NCBI RefSeq assembly: GCF_030272615.1
Contig: NC_081410.1
Location: forward strand, 566,763,152-566,823,151
Reading direction: 5' to 3'
DNA length: 60,000 nucleotides
Source: Cryptomeria japonica
Lineage: Eukaryota > Streptophyta > Pinopsida > Cupressales > Cupressaceae
Of this stretch, positions 1 through 11,715 are shown in pieces (position 1 is the stretch's first letter; the number at the start of each line of letters is the position of its first letter). The notes under the pieces were generated by a model. That model made no database searches and was not told the DNA's origin. It saw only the letters and a program-made list of their open reading frames with translations. A program made the translations under genes and the position numbers.

Positions 1-605
1 TAGTGGAAACAACAGTTTCAAAATATTTGGATGTAGATCAGTTCCAAAATATGGTAGGACACCTTATAGCTCCTCATTGCTTATCATTTTCTGAAAATGA
101 TGACACATCCTTACAACATCCTCACAATGCTCCCTTACATGTTGAAGTCTCCATAAATAAAATTCGTGTCAAACGTGTGCTCATAGATGGAGGAGTTGGC
201 TTAAACATTTGTGCATTAAGTTTGATATAAGCTTTGGGATATTCAGAGAATGCAATAGACCCAAAAAAGAAAATAACCATCAAGGCTTATGATGAAGCAA
301 AGCGTTCTTCTAAAGGAATTGTTGTGCTACCAATAAAGATAGGACCTATGGAAAAGGATACATTGTGTCAAGTTTTAGATTTGAACCTCTCCTACAACAT
401 TCTTCTAGGAAGACCATGGATTCACAAGATGCAAGCAGTTTCTTTTACATATCACCAATGTGTGAAATTTCCTCATGAAGGAAAAGAAATCACTATAACT
501 ACAAATTCCAATCAATATTGCAATAATTTGAAGCCAACACAAGATACAAGAGTTCCACATAATAGAGAAACAGTATATCCTACCAAAGAAATTCAAGCAA
601 AGTAA
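1..605 (+). pseudogene. gypsy aspartic protease region
   Basis: The frame beginning in the first bases contains the catalytic-loop motif LIDGGVGLNIC (about 181-213), a D-G-G version of the retropepsin D-S/T-G. After an in-frame TAA at 228-230 the same protein continues with the flap and second-half motif NILLGRPWIHKMQA (about 396-434), typical of Tat/Athila-type proteases. A TAA at 603-605 ends this stretch. Both stops could be single C-to-T changes of CAA. The protein would cut the Gag-Pol polyprotein inside the virus-like particle. It is dead here because of the stops; the protease assignment itself is well supported. Confidence 0.75.
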
Positions 606-2380
606 TGGGAAACTGTTGAAGAAAAGCTCAAGTTGAATGATGAAGGAATGGGAAAATATTCTTTGCATAATTTTCCACTTTCCCCTAAGTCATATGGAAA
701 GCCTATAGATATTCAATCAAAGCCACTAGAAAGATCAAAACATATGTTTAAAGAAACATTTGTTAGTCCTAGAACTCTTGAAGAAGAAAATGAAGACAAA
801 GACATTCTTGGTTGGTTGTACAAGGATGAAGATAAAACTATAGCAACAACAACAGAAGTCAATATTCCCATAAAACAATATGGCAAAGGATATGAAATCG
901 TGCAAAAGATGGGATATGAAGGAAAATGACCAATTGATAAGCAACATCAAGGTATTTTAGAACCTATTTGTCCACACTCACAATCCACTGAAGATAAATC
1001 TAGGTTGGGATATCTAAAATCCAAGCAAAAGCAACATAATCATCAACAACAAAAATGGAGAAAGAAATCAGTTTCTAAAGAAGAAAATTGGCAAGAAAAG
1101 CTACATCAAGTGGCTGAAATAGTAACCAATAAACAAAAGAAGCAAGAAGAACATGAAAAGAAAGAGGAGGGGATTATCATCAAAGGTGAAGAAAAATCTT
1201 GTCAACAAGTTCTGAAAATACAAACAAAGGCAAAATCTGAACAAGATATTCTAGAAGCAGTTAAAATAGAGATGACAGAAATCAGTGAACTTTTTGCACC
1301 ATACGACATTCCAGTATGGTATAGTGGAGTAATCTTAGATCAGGATTCAGAAATAGATTCCAATGAATACGAATGGGGTCCAAATGCCTTATCCACTTCA
1401 TCAAGTAAGGAACACAATGAAGATCAAATAACCCCCACGAAAGAAGACTTGTCTATTGTAGAACAAAAGATGAAGTTAGAAAGAAGACAAGAGAAACTCA
1501 GAATTCAGAGAAAAGACACGTATGCAAAAAGAAAAGGGAATGACAAAAATAGAGAAGAAATGCCATAAGAAGCACAAAAAAAAGTTAGATATGGAAGAAC
1601 CATAGAAGAACTAAGAGATAGTCAAGTTGGATTGACTACTAGTCCAGAAGAAGTTGAGTTTGAAAGGAGACAAATACTAATAAAAGAATCCACTTTACAA
1701 TGTGCACAAATATGTCAACTTCTAAATGCAAATGATGTCAATCAAGAAGGAATTTGCAGTATCAAAGATGTGCATGTGGATATAATCCATTCATTTAAGG
1801 GACAAATGTCAATTGAAGAACCACTTGAGTGTGAACTACAAAATGCTAATGTAAATTTTGTTCAAACTAATTCGGAAATGCTTGATAAAGATAATTCTCA
1901 AAAACATTTAATCTATGACAGTACCTATTCTACACCAAGTTATGATCATTATGTCATGAAAATTGAAAAACCTAATGATGATAGTGATTATGATTTACCC
2001 CTTCTTCATCCTAAACTAATTGATTGGGATAATTTAGACAACCCCGAACTGAATGTCTTTTCCAATGATCATGACTTATCCATGTACCTCAACATTGTTG
2101 AGCCCATCCATCCTAAGATAGCTTCCATTGTAGAATCAAGTGATGTTTCTCGTAGTCAGGAGAATGCCAAACTTTTCAATTGCAAAAGTGAAATAAAACA
2201 AGGAAAGAGAACTATTGTTGAAAACCATTTCATGGCAACATTAGATCAATCAAAAGAGAAAACAAAGGGTGTATCTGATGGTGAAAACCTCCTTGAGGTG
2301 CCAGAAGATGGAAAGTTTGACATTCTTCCTACATATTTTCAAGAGAGATCTGCTATCCTGATAGAACCAACAAAACCAGT
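606..2380 (+). pseudogene. gypsy pol linker between protease and reverse transcriptase
   Basis: Open stretches at 633-929, 1005-1568 and 1632-2380 encode a Lys/Glu/Gln-rich, low-complexity and probably unstructured polypeptide. The middle part, rich in EEK and KKQ, suggests a coiled coil. Near 1290-1390 it has a Trp/Tyr-rich patch (PVWYSGVI, then EWGPNAL). Such a long charged spacer between protease and RT is common in Tat-group elements. Stops at 927-929 and 1566-1568 break it. I recognise no catalytic domain. The second half (1632 onward) is in the frame that runs into the RT domain. Confidence 0.55.
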
Positions 2381-3830
2381 AAACATTGATACATCAAAAG
2401 ATCCTAAAATACTTCATTTTGCTGCCTCATTATCAGAAAAAGAGAGGAAAGAATACATGGAATTCTTTAAGCAAAGTCAAATAAATTTTGCTTGGTCTTA
2501 TGCAGATATGCTAGGACTTAACCCAGATCTTATCATGCATCATCTTAAAGTGGATTTAAAAGCAAAACCCATTAAGAAGCTAAGAAAGATGCATCTGCAT
2601 ATTGCTCTCCTTGTAAAAACTGAGCTCAAGAAATTATTAGAGTGGGTTTTATAAGACCTGTTGCTTATCTAGAATGGGTCTTAAGTATTGTACTAGTATC
2701 AAAGCTAGATAAGAGCATAAGGGTTTGTACAGATTTTAGAGATTTGAATAAAGCATGTCCAAAAGATGATTTCTCGCTACCAAACATTGATATCATAGTG
2801 GACTTATCACCAGGACATGGGATGTTTTCATTAATGGATGGCTTCTCAGGATATAATCAAATAAGAATTGCACCTAAAGATCAAGAGAAGATAGCTTTCA
2901 CCTATGTGTGGGGAACATATTGCTAGAATGCTATGCCATTTGGGCTTAAGAATGCAGGAGCAACTTATTAAAGGGCTCTGATGATAATTTTCCATGATAT
3001 GATGCATACATTTATGGAAGATTATGTCGATGACATACTTGCAAAATCTCACACAAGAAAAGAACATTTGAACATTTTAAGCAAGATTTTTGATAGGCTG
3101 GAAAGATATCAATTGAGATTAAATCCAAAGAAATGTGCATTTGGGGGAACCTTTGGAAAGCTCCTTGGGTACATTATATCAGCTCATGGCATTGAAGTAT
3201 ATCATGGAAAAGTTAAAGCTATCATGGAGATGGAGTCACCTAAGAACATAAGTCAATTGCGATCTTTACAAGGAAGATTGCAATCAATTAGGAGATTTGT
3301 TTCTCAGTTGGCTGATAGATGTCTTCCATTTACCCATCTTCTACATAAAAATGTTCCATTCAAATGGGATTTAAAATGTGAAGAAGCTTTCTTGCAAATA
3401 AAAGAATATCTTATGAGTCCTCCAGTACTGATATCACCAACCATAGGGAAACCATTGTTGATCTATATCTCAACAACAAGTGTATCATTAGGCACTCTCC
3501 TAGCTCAACATGATGATGAAGGAAAAGAAAGAGTAGTTTATTATATTAGCAGAACACTCATTGGCTATGAGTTAAATTATTCCTCAATCAATAAGATATG
3601 TCTAGTAGTTGTATTTTCAACTCAGAAGCTGTGACATTATATGTTGATTCATTCCATAAAACTAATAGCAAAGATATATCCTCTCAAATATATGTTAAGA
3701 AAGTCAACATTGAGGGGAAGACTAGCCAAACAGGTTATGATACTGAGTGAATTTGACATAGAATATTTTGACCAGAAAGCTATCAAGGGACAAGTCATCG
3801 CTGATCAATTGGTTGATGCACCTTTACAAA
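2381..3830 (+). pseudogene. gypsy reverse transcriptase plus degenerate first RNase H
   Basis: RT begins around 2,400 and is clear from VCTDFRDLNKACPKDDF (about 2727-2777), FSLMDGFSGYNQIRIAP and the catalytic YVDDILAKS near 3025. The thumb/connection (LLGYIISAHGIE, LRSLQGRLQSIRRFVS) is of the Tat type. From about 3420 the polymerase-linked RNase H follows; its expected catalytic Asp is replaced (IYISTTSVSLG), as is usual in elements that carry a second RNase H. Damage: a frame change near 2642-2654, TAG at 2924, TAA near 2969 within the conserved GATYQRA-type motif, and TGA at 3632. Most stops are one transition from Gln or Arg codons. Confidence 0.85.
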
Positions 3831-3879
3831 ATAGCATGCCTTTGCACATCAAATTTCCTGATGCAGATATCTTGACAGT

Positions 3880-4347
3880 AAGTACAAACTTTTGGGAATT
3901 GTACTTTGATGGTTCTTATACTCAATATGGATCAAGTGCAAGAATATTTTTCATCACACCTCAAGGACACACAATTCTGAAATCATATAGACTGCGATTT
4001 CCATGCACCAATAATACTGCAGAGTATGAAGCTCTGGCTATAGGGCTTAAAATGGCCATTAAATGGAATGTCAAAGAACTACATGTCTATGGTGATTCAC
4101 AACTTGTTATTAATCAAATAAATTATGAATATCAAACAAAGGATGATAAGCTTATGCCATACAAACAGTTGGTAGAGAATTTTAAAGGACACTTTAAGGA
4201 AATCACATTCACCCAGATTCCTAGAAATGAGAATAAAGCAGCAGATGCAATGGCTACAATAGCATCTCTCTTGCAAAATAAAGAGAATCAACAACGTTAC
4301 AAATTTCTCATGGAAGATATCTTAACCCCTACCATCCAATCCTAGCA
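3880..4347 (+). pseudogene. second RNase H domain of the Tat-type polyprotein
   Basis: A continuous frame carries the four RNase H landmarks in order: LYFDGS (Asp, ~3900), NTAEYEAL (Glu, ~4016), VYGDSQL (Asp, ~4087) and NKAADAMA (Asp, ~4233). This is the extra RNase H that defines plant Tat elements, thought to have been acquired from a non-retroviral source. It would remove RNA from the RNA/DNA hybrid during reverse transcription. Unlike the upstream RNase H, all catalytic acids are still present, and the open frame lasts until TAG at 4345-4347. It belongs to a dead polyprotein, so activity is not expected. Confidence 0.8.
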
Positions 4348-4399
4348 TACCTATCGAATTTGCCATATATCAGGAACCAGTCAATCCTTATACAGTCAA

Positions 4400-5643
4400 A
4401 CCTACCAATACTTGAAAGATCATATACTTCCTCTTGAATTATCTCGTAATCAATGAATAAACTTTATCCTTGAATCCTCTCGCTATACCATTATTGCTGA
4501 TATCCTATATAGGCATGGTATAGATGGTACATTGTTGAGATGTCTTGAAAAAGATGAATCTGAGAGAGTTCTTAATGACATTCATGTGGGTATTTGTGGT
4601 ACACACTCAAGTGGTTTAACATTGGTTAAGAAACTTATTCATATGGGTTACTTTCGGCCTACTATGGAAAGAGATTCATTCACCTATGCTAGAAAATGTA
4701 AACAATGCAGATCCATGGAAATCTAATCCATGCACCAACACAAGAGTTATATCCTATGACAGGATCATGGCCATTTTCACAGTGGGGCCTTGATTTGGTA
4801 GGAAAGATCAATCCCTCATCTTCTAATGGACATAAGTTAATTATGATTGCTACTGAATATTTTACTAAGTGGATTGAAGTAGTGCCTTTAACAACAGTGA
4901 CATGAAAACAAATATCATCATTCATCTTGAATTATATAATCTATCGCTATGGAGTTCGTATGACCATTATCACTGATAATGGAAGACCATTAAAAAATCA
5001 AGATGTGAAAGAGCTATGTGCACAGTTTCATATCCAACATAGGTTCTCTACTCCATATTATCCACAAGGCAATGGTCAAGCTGAGGCATCAAACAAAACT
5101 ATCTTGAAAATCTTGAAGAAAACAATCAATGAAGATAGAAAAGACTGGCACATTCAGCTAAATCCTACTCTTTGGGCATACCGAACTAGCATTCGCACTC
5201 CAATAGGGGTAACTCCATATTGTTTGGTCTATGGATCAAAACCTATATTACCTATAGAAGTAGAGATACCTTCTCTATGAGTATCCTTGCACGGCCTTAT
5301 ACCAGAAGAAGAACAACGAGTCTCTCGACTCCAGGAATTAGAACTGATTCAAGAACGTCGCCCAAATGCAATAGAATATTTGAAAGTATACCAACAAAGA
5401 ATGGCAAGATGCTATAATCACAGAGTCAAGTCACGTATTTTCTAGATTGGAGATATAGTTCTAAGGGAGAATCCAAGAAATCAGTAAGACCGAGAAAAGA
5501 AGGGAAAATTTGAACCAAATTGGCTAGGACCTTTTGTCATAGTAGCAACATATAGATTAGGAGCATACAAGTTATCTACTCCTCAAGGTGATTGGTTTGA
5601 TGAATCTATCAATTCTATCCATCTCAAGAAATTCTATGCTTGA
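4400..5643 (+). pseudogene. gypsy integrase
   Basis: The zinc-binding part (GICGTHSSGLT, then GYFRPTME and CKQC) lies at about 4590-4715. A frameshift near 4705-4726 moves to the frame of the catalytic core: WGLDLVG (first Asp, ~4790), ITDNG (second Asp, ~4976) and the PQGNGQAEASN motif (Glu, ~5085). The C-terminal part runs to TGA at 5641-5643 with a short SH3-like GPFVIVATYRLGAYKL segment. In-frame stops occur at 4903, 5278, near 5443 and near 5488. The enzyme would join element cDNA to chromosomal DNA. The domain identification is secure. Confidence 0.85.
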
Positions 5644-7690
5644 GATATAAAGTCCTGAAAAAATCAACAAAAAGCTTATAAAGTCCTAAAAAAATCATTA
5701 AAAAAGCATGTAAAATCCAAATAATGCAATAAATTTAGATGGTGAAAACCTGGTAAATAGGCACTATCTAAGAAGTAGGTTCCTCCATCTATGAGATTGC
5801 TTTGCGCACCTATTCACTCCATCCTATCGCATCTATCGCATCCATCACTTCCATCTATCGTACCTTATCCATTCCATCTTCCATCTTTCGCATCCATTTC
5901 TCTGAACCATTTAGCAAGAAATATGCAGCTTAGCAATAGTTATCAATCTTTGACATACTTGTCATAATCACTGTCTTCGATTTTATCAAAATCAATCAAT
6001 CTGCATTTGTATCCCATTATGGTTTGGATCTTGATCAATTCATACATCCATAATAAATTTTTGTTTCCACTAGGGGCAAAATCCTATTTTCTTTTGCTAA
6101 GGTGATCTTTTGAATCTTTGAAAATCCAAAACATTCAAAAAATTAAAAAAAAAAAACAAAACACTTAGGGTTTTGAAATAGATAACGAGCAACAAAGCAA
6201 CAAAAATCAAGGCATTTCATCAACAAATTGAATCATGAAACTCAAAAACCGAATAATCGATCAGCAAGTAATAAAGGATTATCAAAGATCATTCATCAAG
6301 ATGATTATATCAGTTAATGACCATAAGAACATGTGAATGACATGCAAGATTCAGTGTTTATATCTTGATTTTATTGCTAATCATGTACTCTATGCAACTC
6401 AAGGATGTCCATGACTAGAGAAGTTGTGATGGGGCATGATTGTTTTCTTTGATTGTTGTCTGTGGTTTATCTCTTACTACGGTATGAACTTGTCTCAAAA
6501 TATGATCGACAAAATATCAAGGAGGACGTTCCAAGTCATGCATGAAAGGGGATAATCCTCGTCTTTTCTACAAGCAATACTCAGGTCAACTTGATTCATT
6601 ATATCAAGTTGTTTGTATTAACTTGCTATATCAAAATCCGTGTAAGAAATACTTAGGTCATCTTGAATCATTATGTCAAGTTGCTTGTATTATCTTACAA
6701 CATTTTAAAGCTCAATGATGAAATCAAGCACTATTACAAGATAGCAGTACAATTTTTAGTTAGCTCATTTTATTAGTTCATTATTCATCTGCATTATAAG
6801 AATTCATTTTGTCAGTTGCATTATAGGTATATCATTTCATTAACAGGTCAATGGCCATAAATAAAGATTGAGTATACTTGGACAAAAAAAAACAATTTGC
6901 ATTTGATCATTTTAGGTGCATTCATCCTTGGAATCATTATCCATTTCATTTAGTTGCATTGCATCAATTGCATTAATTTGAATTCAATTAAGTGCATTTC
7001 ATTCATCATGTAGTGTATCATCATTATTATTTGCATTATCATTCCATTAATGATCATTTAGTTGCATCTTTGCACTTAGATTCATAAACATTACATATAA
7101 AAATAATAAACATTTCATATAGATCATTTGTATTTACATCATCATAAGCACCAAATCAATCATTCATTTGCATTTCCATATAGATCATCACATTTGCATA
7201 TCATTTAAGTTAGTAATCATTTTTCATTTGTATCCAAGATCATGAAGAAAAATCAAAAATCAACAAAAGCATTTATCATTGCATCATCATAATGAAAAGG
7301 TCATATTATTGATCTAATCATTACATCATCATATAAAGCATCATCATCAAATAGAACATGCATAATAAGAATCATCATCATATAGAGTCCATGTCTGTAT
7401 ATAGATCATCATAAATAAAAAAAAGTCTTAAGTATACAATGATATCAGATAAACAATACAAATGCCTCATCAAATACAAATCAAGTCAAGGCTGTCTTGT
7501 ACAACTATCACCTGACTCTGTCCGTCTCTATCACTATGGGTGAGAAGATCCTCCAGATACATGTCTCCCATGGTCACCACTCCTTTGAGGAGGTCCCATG
7601 ACCCCACCACTGCTAGTATCCATCAACACAGTGGTATGATAACTACTTGTTCTCTAGCTCTTTGCAACTACCTCCTCATATCATTGTCAC
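5644..7690 (+). other. Non-coding 3' region of the gypsy element
   Basis: No gene is seen here. The first part (about 5738-5890) has the GGTGAAAACCTGGTAAAT-type segment and CATCTATCGCATCCAT repeats that often follow Tat/Athila pol genes. From about 6,770 to 7,400 the sequence is AT-rich, with many short repeats of TTGCATTT, ATCATTT and CATCATCATA. At 6072-6082 lies AGGGGCAAAAT, identical to the polypurine tract beside the 3' LTR at 10953. Confidence 0.6.
6072..6082 (+). promoter_or_regulatory. Internal polypurine-tract-like motif
   Basis: AGGGGCAAAAT is the same 11-mer that directly precedes the 3' LTR at 10,963. Here it is followed by CCTATTTT instead of an LTR start. It may be a central polypurine tract, or the old 3' tract left behind when extra sequence was gained downstream. 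The functional reading is inference. Confidence 0.4.
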
Positions 7691-9615
7691 TAGTGGGAAG
7701 TCTCCTTCCCGGCCTGAACTAGTGCTCTAACAGTGTCTGCCCAGAGAGTACCTGATCCAACCTGTTGAATGTGATAAAGAAGTCCTGAGTATCCTATTTT
7801 CTCCTAACAGCTCTATCCCTCTCAGTCATAAGAGTCTGCACCTATGCTCGAAGCTAATCAATCTGTGCTCTCAGACTATCAATGGTATCCTGCTCTGGCA
7901 TATCATGCTCTGGTGTAATCTACTCTGGCATATCATGCTCTGGTTCAACCTTCTCTAGTAAATTGTGTTGTGGTGCATGAACCCCAATCCCCTCACCACC
8001 AACCTATCCAACTGTTGGAATCTCGGTCCAAGTAACTCTCTGAACCCATCCTCTAATCAGGGGAACATGATCCTCAGGATACTCATCATCTCCACCATGC
8101 ACTGCAATAACCCTAGGATCTGGCTGAATATATCCAAAATCAATGCCTCTCTCGCAACCCCCATTTAGTCCCGTCACCCCGCCTCCTCCTGTCAATGGCA
8201 ACCCTCTCAGTGATCTCATGCCTGTCCTGCCATGCTCTCTCCCAATCCATCCAACATCCCTCCCACCCATAGGATGTACTCTCTCAACCCTACCAGCCGG
8301 TCCAAACGGTCCTCCATGGACTCTCAGTAGACCTCCCATCCGTCCAGGTCTCATACCACCACCACCTCCATCCCCACCCTCATCTCCACCTCCCCTAGCT
8401 TGATGAGAAGCTCTGAGCTCTCATCTCCATCTTTGTCTCCTAGAAACTAGATCATCTAAATCATCATCCTCATCTCCTGAGCTGGGAGGAGGATCTGATG
8501 GATCAGTAATGCAAGGAAATGGATGAGCTAATATATACTAAGCATACTCTGTAGTAACCCCAGGATCAAGAATGTGAAATCTCATATCATAAGCCACTCT
8601 TGGAGTAGCAACAAACTCTTCATGAGCAATCTCAAATGATAAGGAAGGTCCCCAATCTCACCTATCTCTATACCACCAAGCATATATCATCACACCAGTA
8701 GGCATAGGTTGGATGATACCAAACTGTCTCAAAATTTGACCAATCAACTGTCACTCAACAATGTAAGGTGTCTGACCAATAATATATCTACTCTGCATGA
8801 TAAATGGTAGTGTCTATGCATCATCCATCCATGACTTACGATCAAGATATGGTCTCCAAGTGATGATATCCAATGAATCAAGCACCCAACGCCAATACTC
8901 CATCTTACCTAGCTTATGTTGAGTAAGGATACCTGCATAAAAATATACATATGGCTGCCTCTCTCCATGCACTATGTGATGGATAGGCCAAGTAACAACA
9001 ATGTGCTCCCAACACCAGATCTATAATAAAGTGTATCCAGTAGACAAAATCACACTCTCATCATACACTACCTATTGAAGATCATGATATAAGTGTGCCA
9101 ACATGCAAACACCCCAAGCATATCGAGTACGATGCTGCATCATACTCAGAAGAATCTCACCCCATCCAACGGAAAAACCTCGTGATCTCCTATTAGGACA
9201 TATAAATCCTCCAATCAAACCAGCTAGAATAAGAGGAAGAGTCTTGTAATACATCACCATATCTACCCATCGGATCTCTCCTCTACCAATGCTCTCATCA
9301 ACAAACATGACTCTACAACCCTCTGTCCCAACCCAATCTTGATAATCATACTGCACTAGCTCGCCAGTCACTGGGATGTGCAGAATCCTATAGAAATCCT
9401 CAAGAGTCACACTAATCTCACCTATCGATAGGTGGAAAGTGTTATGCTTGTTGTACCATCTTTCAGCCAACACCATCAATAATCCTCTATCATGCGTAAT
9501 CTCAGGCATATACAATAAATGGCATAAACCATGGGCATCTATATGTCTAATCTCAGCATGGGTTAGCTCTGAAACTAAATGTCATACTGTTGATAATTTC
9601 TCTCAACACTGGAGA
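7690..9615 (-). pseudogene. Antisense plant mobile domain (PMD / aminotransferase-like) gene relic
   Basis: On the minus strand one frame can be followed from about 9,590 down to about 7,690. Its N-terminal part (open at 9072-9515) matches the PMD family: a TFHL-type segment (NTFHLSIGEISVTLEDF), then HIPVTGE and the Trp-rich tail (YWRWVLD, ITWRPYLD near 8,850). A Gly/Arg/Pro-rich linker (about 8,150-8,410) and a coiled-coil-like tail (IDSLRAQID to TERDRAV, ~7,800-7,890) follow. About a dozen stops interrupt the frame, nearly all TAG or TGA one transition from CAG, CGA or TGG; I found no clear frameshift. PMD proteins act in transposon silencing in plants and are also carried by retrotransposons. 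Here it sits antisense, downstream of integrase. Confidence 0.7.
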
Positions 9616-10060
9616 ACATCAAGTTTCTCCTATTTATCAAGAGAAATCAACAATCTATCAATCGATCATCAATCAATCTATCAAATCAAACTGAAGCAAT
9701 CTATGCTATCTATCTATCCAAAATCAAATTCTTTTAAAAACTTATCAATCATGGTTTTCTATCAATCACAATGTTTACTCAAAACTCTGCTAAGCTCTTA
9801 CATCAGAAACTAAATCGGTTTCTTAGAGCTACTCAAACCTAATAAAATCAAATCTATCGATCAAATCAATCAAATTAATCTATCAATCAAATATATCAAT
9901 CAAATCTATAGACCAAATCTATCAATCAAATCTATTGATTAAATCAATCAAATCAAATCTATCGATCAAATCAAATCTATCAATTAAACCTATCAATCAA
10001 ATGATCAATCAATCAATCAAGCTATCTATCCAAAAACATCATGTAATCACTCAATCAAGT
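9600..10060. repeat. ATCAATCAAATCTATC-type low-complexity tract
   Basis: Short degenerate repeats of ATCAATCAA, ATCTATC and TCGATCAAATC fill this stretch, just 5' of the antisense PMD relic. There is no reading frame worth reporting. It could be the leader of the PMD transcript or simple-sequence expansion within the element. Confidence 0.7.
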
Positions 10061-10189
10061 CTCTATATCATCATCAATGTGTATTAAACATGTTAAATCC
10101 AATCATCTATACGATTTTTAGCTTTTGCACTTATCAAAAATATCAAATTTAAGCAAAAGCGTTGTTCTTTTGAACATTTGCGCTAAATC

Positions 10190-10460
10190 TAAATGCATTT
10201 GTAGTAACCTAGTGCATATGTGCTATCTTTTTGAACAAATGCGCTTAATCTACAAGAATACGTGCTAAACCATGCAAAAGCACTACCTTCTTGAGCAAAA
10301 GCGCTAACAAACAATGCATTTGCGTTATCTTATACATAAGTGCTAACATTTTTAACATATGCGCTAATCTATGCATTTGCGCTAATCCTAATTGCATATG
10401 TGCTAAAAAAAATTGCATATGCACTAAAACAAATTGCATTGCGCTAACCTAGCGCCGAAA
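10190..10460. repeat. Degenerate tandem motif (A)TWTGCGCTAA
   Basis: About a dozen copies of a ~12-nt core such as GCATTTGCGCTAA and GCATATGTGCTAA are spaced roughly 20-26 nt apart. CpG-containing copies (GCGCTAA) alternate with TpG/CpA versions (GTGCTAA, GCACTAA), the pattern expected from deamination. The array lies between the PMD relic and the 3' LTR. It encodes nothing recognisable. Confidence 0.7.
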
Positions 10461-10950
10461 AAAATTTGAAAAATTTTGAAAATTAAAAAATGTGCCTAAA
10501 ACATGAAAATTTGAACGAAAACTTGTAAACAAAGCTCGGGATAAGATACATACTAGATACCCATGCTCGACAGGTCATTGATATCGCCAAACACGCTCAA
10601 AATGATGGTTCTCCACGAGAATCACCATTTCGCCACCTCAGCAAGAATATTTTCTCCACAAGCTGACAAGGGTAACAATGAAGTTAGAATTAGCCTTGGT
10701 TAATTTTATATTCACTATTTGAAGAGTAATTAATTTCACTGGGGCAATTTAATTTGTTTTGTAACAAATGAATTTAATTGACTAATTTTTTTTTATCAAT
10801 TATCATGAGATCAATCGTTCAACCCAAAGTTTTCAACAAATTCATGATTAATCTCTTGAGGTGGCATACAATTAGGATTTTCAATCTCTATCAGGCATTA
10901 TCGAGACTTGATTTAATCTTTGAAACAATGTTGTCTCGACATCATTTCAA

Positions 10951-10962
10951 AGAGGGGCAAAA
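10951..10962 (+). promoter_or_regulatory. Polypurine tract of the gypsy element
   Basis: AGAGGGGCAAAA lies directly before TGTATACACATAAAA, the start of the 3' LTR. It is the expected primer for plus-strand DNA synthesis in an LTR retrotransposon, and its abutting position and GGGGCAAAA composition fit Tat-type elements. Confidence 0.65.
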
Positions 10963-11715
10963 TGTATACACATAAAAATTGGCTATGAACAATTAAATAA
11001 ATATTTTATATTTATTTAATAATTATTCTTCTATTAAATAGTTAATTTGAAAAGATTCATTTATTTAATTCATTTTCGTGTCTTTCTATTAATTAATTTA
11101 AGTAAAATATTTTATTAATTAATTCATATATCTTATTCCTCTAATTAATTAAATATCTAATATTTAATTATCTCCTCCAAGCAATTAAATATCCAATATT
11201 TAATAGTTATTCTCCTATCCTATAATCTCAAATATTAAATAATTTCCTAAATTATTTAATCTTTCCTTTCCAACTCACCCTCCATCTCCACTTCATCTTC
11301 CCTTTGCCAACTCATCAAACATGTGGCTAAACAAATTAATATTTCTTAAATATTAATTCATCATTTATCTTCAACTTCCAAAATTAATGAATATTGTGTA
11401 CGTACACACATTTCATAACCATCTTCTATATTCTATCCAACACCCATACATCTTAGGAAGGACTTGAGTCCACTTGTCCTCTCATGCCTAAATTTCCTCC
11501 AACCATCCCTAGATTCCCTCATTTAGCAACCCAGTCAAGGTGAGATGAGTGATACTTGTCTTCTCCTTCCCCCTTTCTCTCAACCTTCATCTTTACTCAC
11601 AGCCATCCAAATTTGCAGATCTGATCATGACTGTTGATCTGAGCCACATCATCTAATCCTCTCAAGGTCTTTAAAATCAAGACCTTCAGTTGAGAGGGAG
11701 TTAGTCTTCAAATTA
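10963..11715 (+). repeat. 3' LTR of the gypsy element (right end uncertain)
   Basis: The LTR starts with TGTATACAC right after the polypurine tract. It contains AATTAATTAAATAT-rich segments and then more GC-balanced sequence. A strong stem is formed by CCTCTCAAGGTCTT (11658-11671) and AAGACCTTCAGTTGAGAGG (11679-11697). No second LTR is in the window, so the end cannot be fixed. AT-rich unrelated-looking DNA begins near 11,715. Confidence 0.55.

Larger units (their letters stand above)
1..11715 (+). mobile_element. Ty3/gypsy retrotransposon, Tat-like, decayed and truncated by the window edge
   Basis: Read in order on +, the element shows an aspartic protease, reverse transcriptase, a degenerate first RNase H, a second well-kept RNase H, integrase with DDE residues, a long non-coding 3' region with an antisense PMD relic, a polypurine tract and the start of a 3' LTR. 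Two RNase H domains are a hallmark of the plant Tat group, and extra open frames downstream of integrase are also known there. The 5' LTR, primer site and gag lie left of the window. The pol frame is broken by many stops and several frameshifts, so the copy cannot be autonomous. The right end is uncertain because the matching 5' LTR is not visible; 11,715 is only where LTR-like sequence gives way to featureless AT-rich DNA. Confidence 0.85.

Noticed and set aside
8143-8403. Plus-strand proline-rich open frame
   Set aside because: It is the shadow of the Gly/Arg linker of the antisense PMD relic, whose homology lies on the minus strand.
10245-10439. Minus-strand frame with MQ..LAHMQ repeats
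   Set aside because: It only translates the GCGCTAA minisatellite; no family resemblance.
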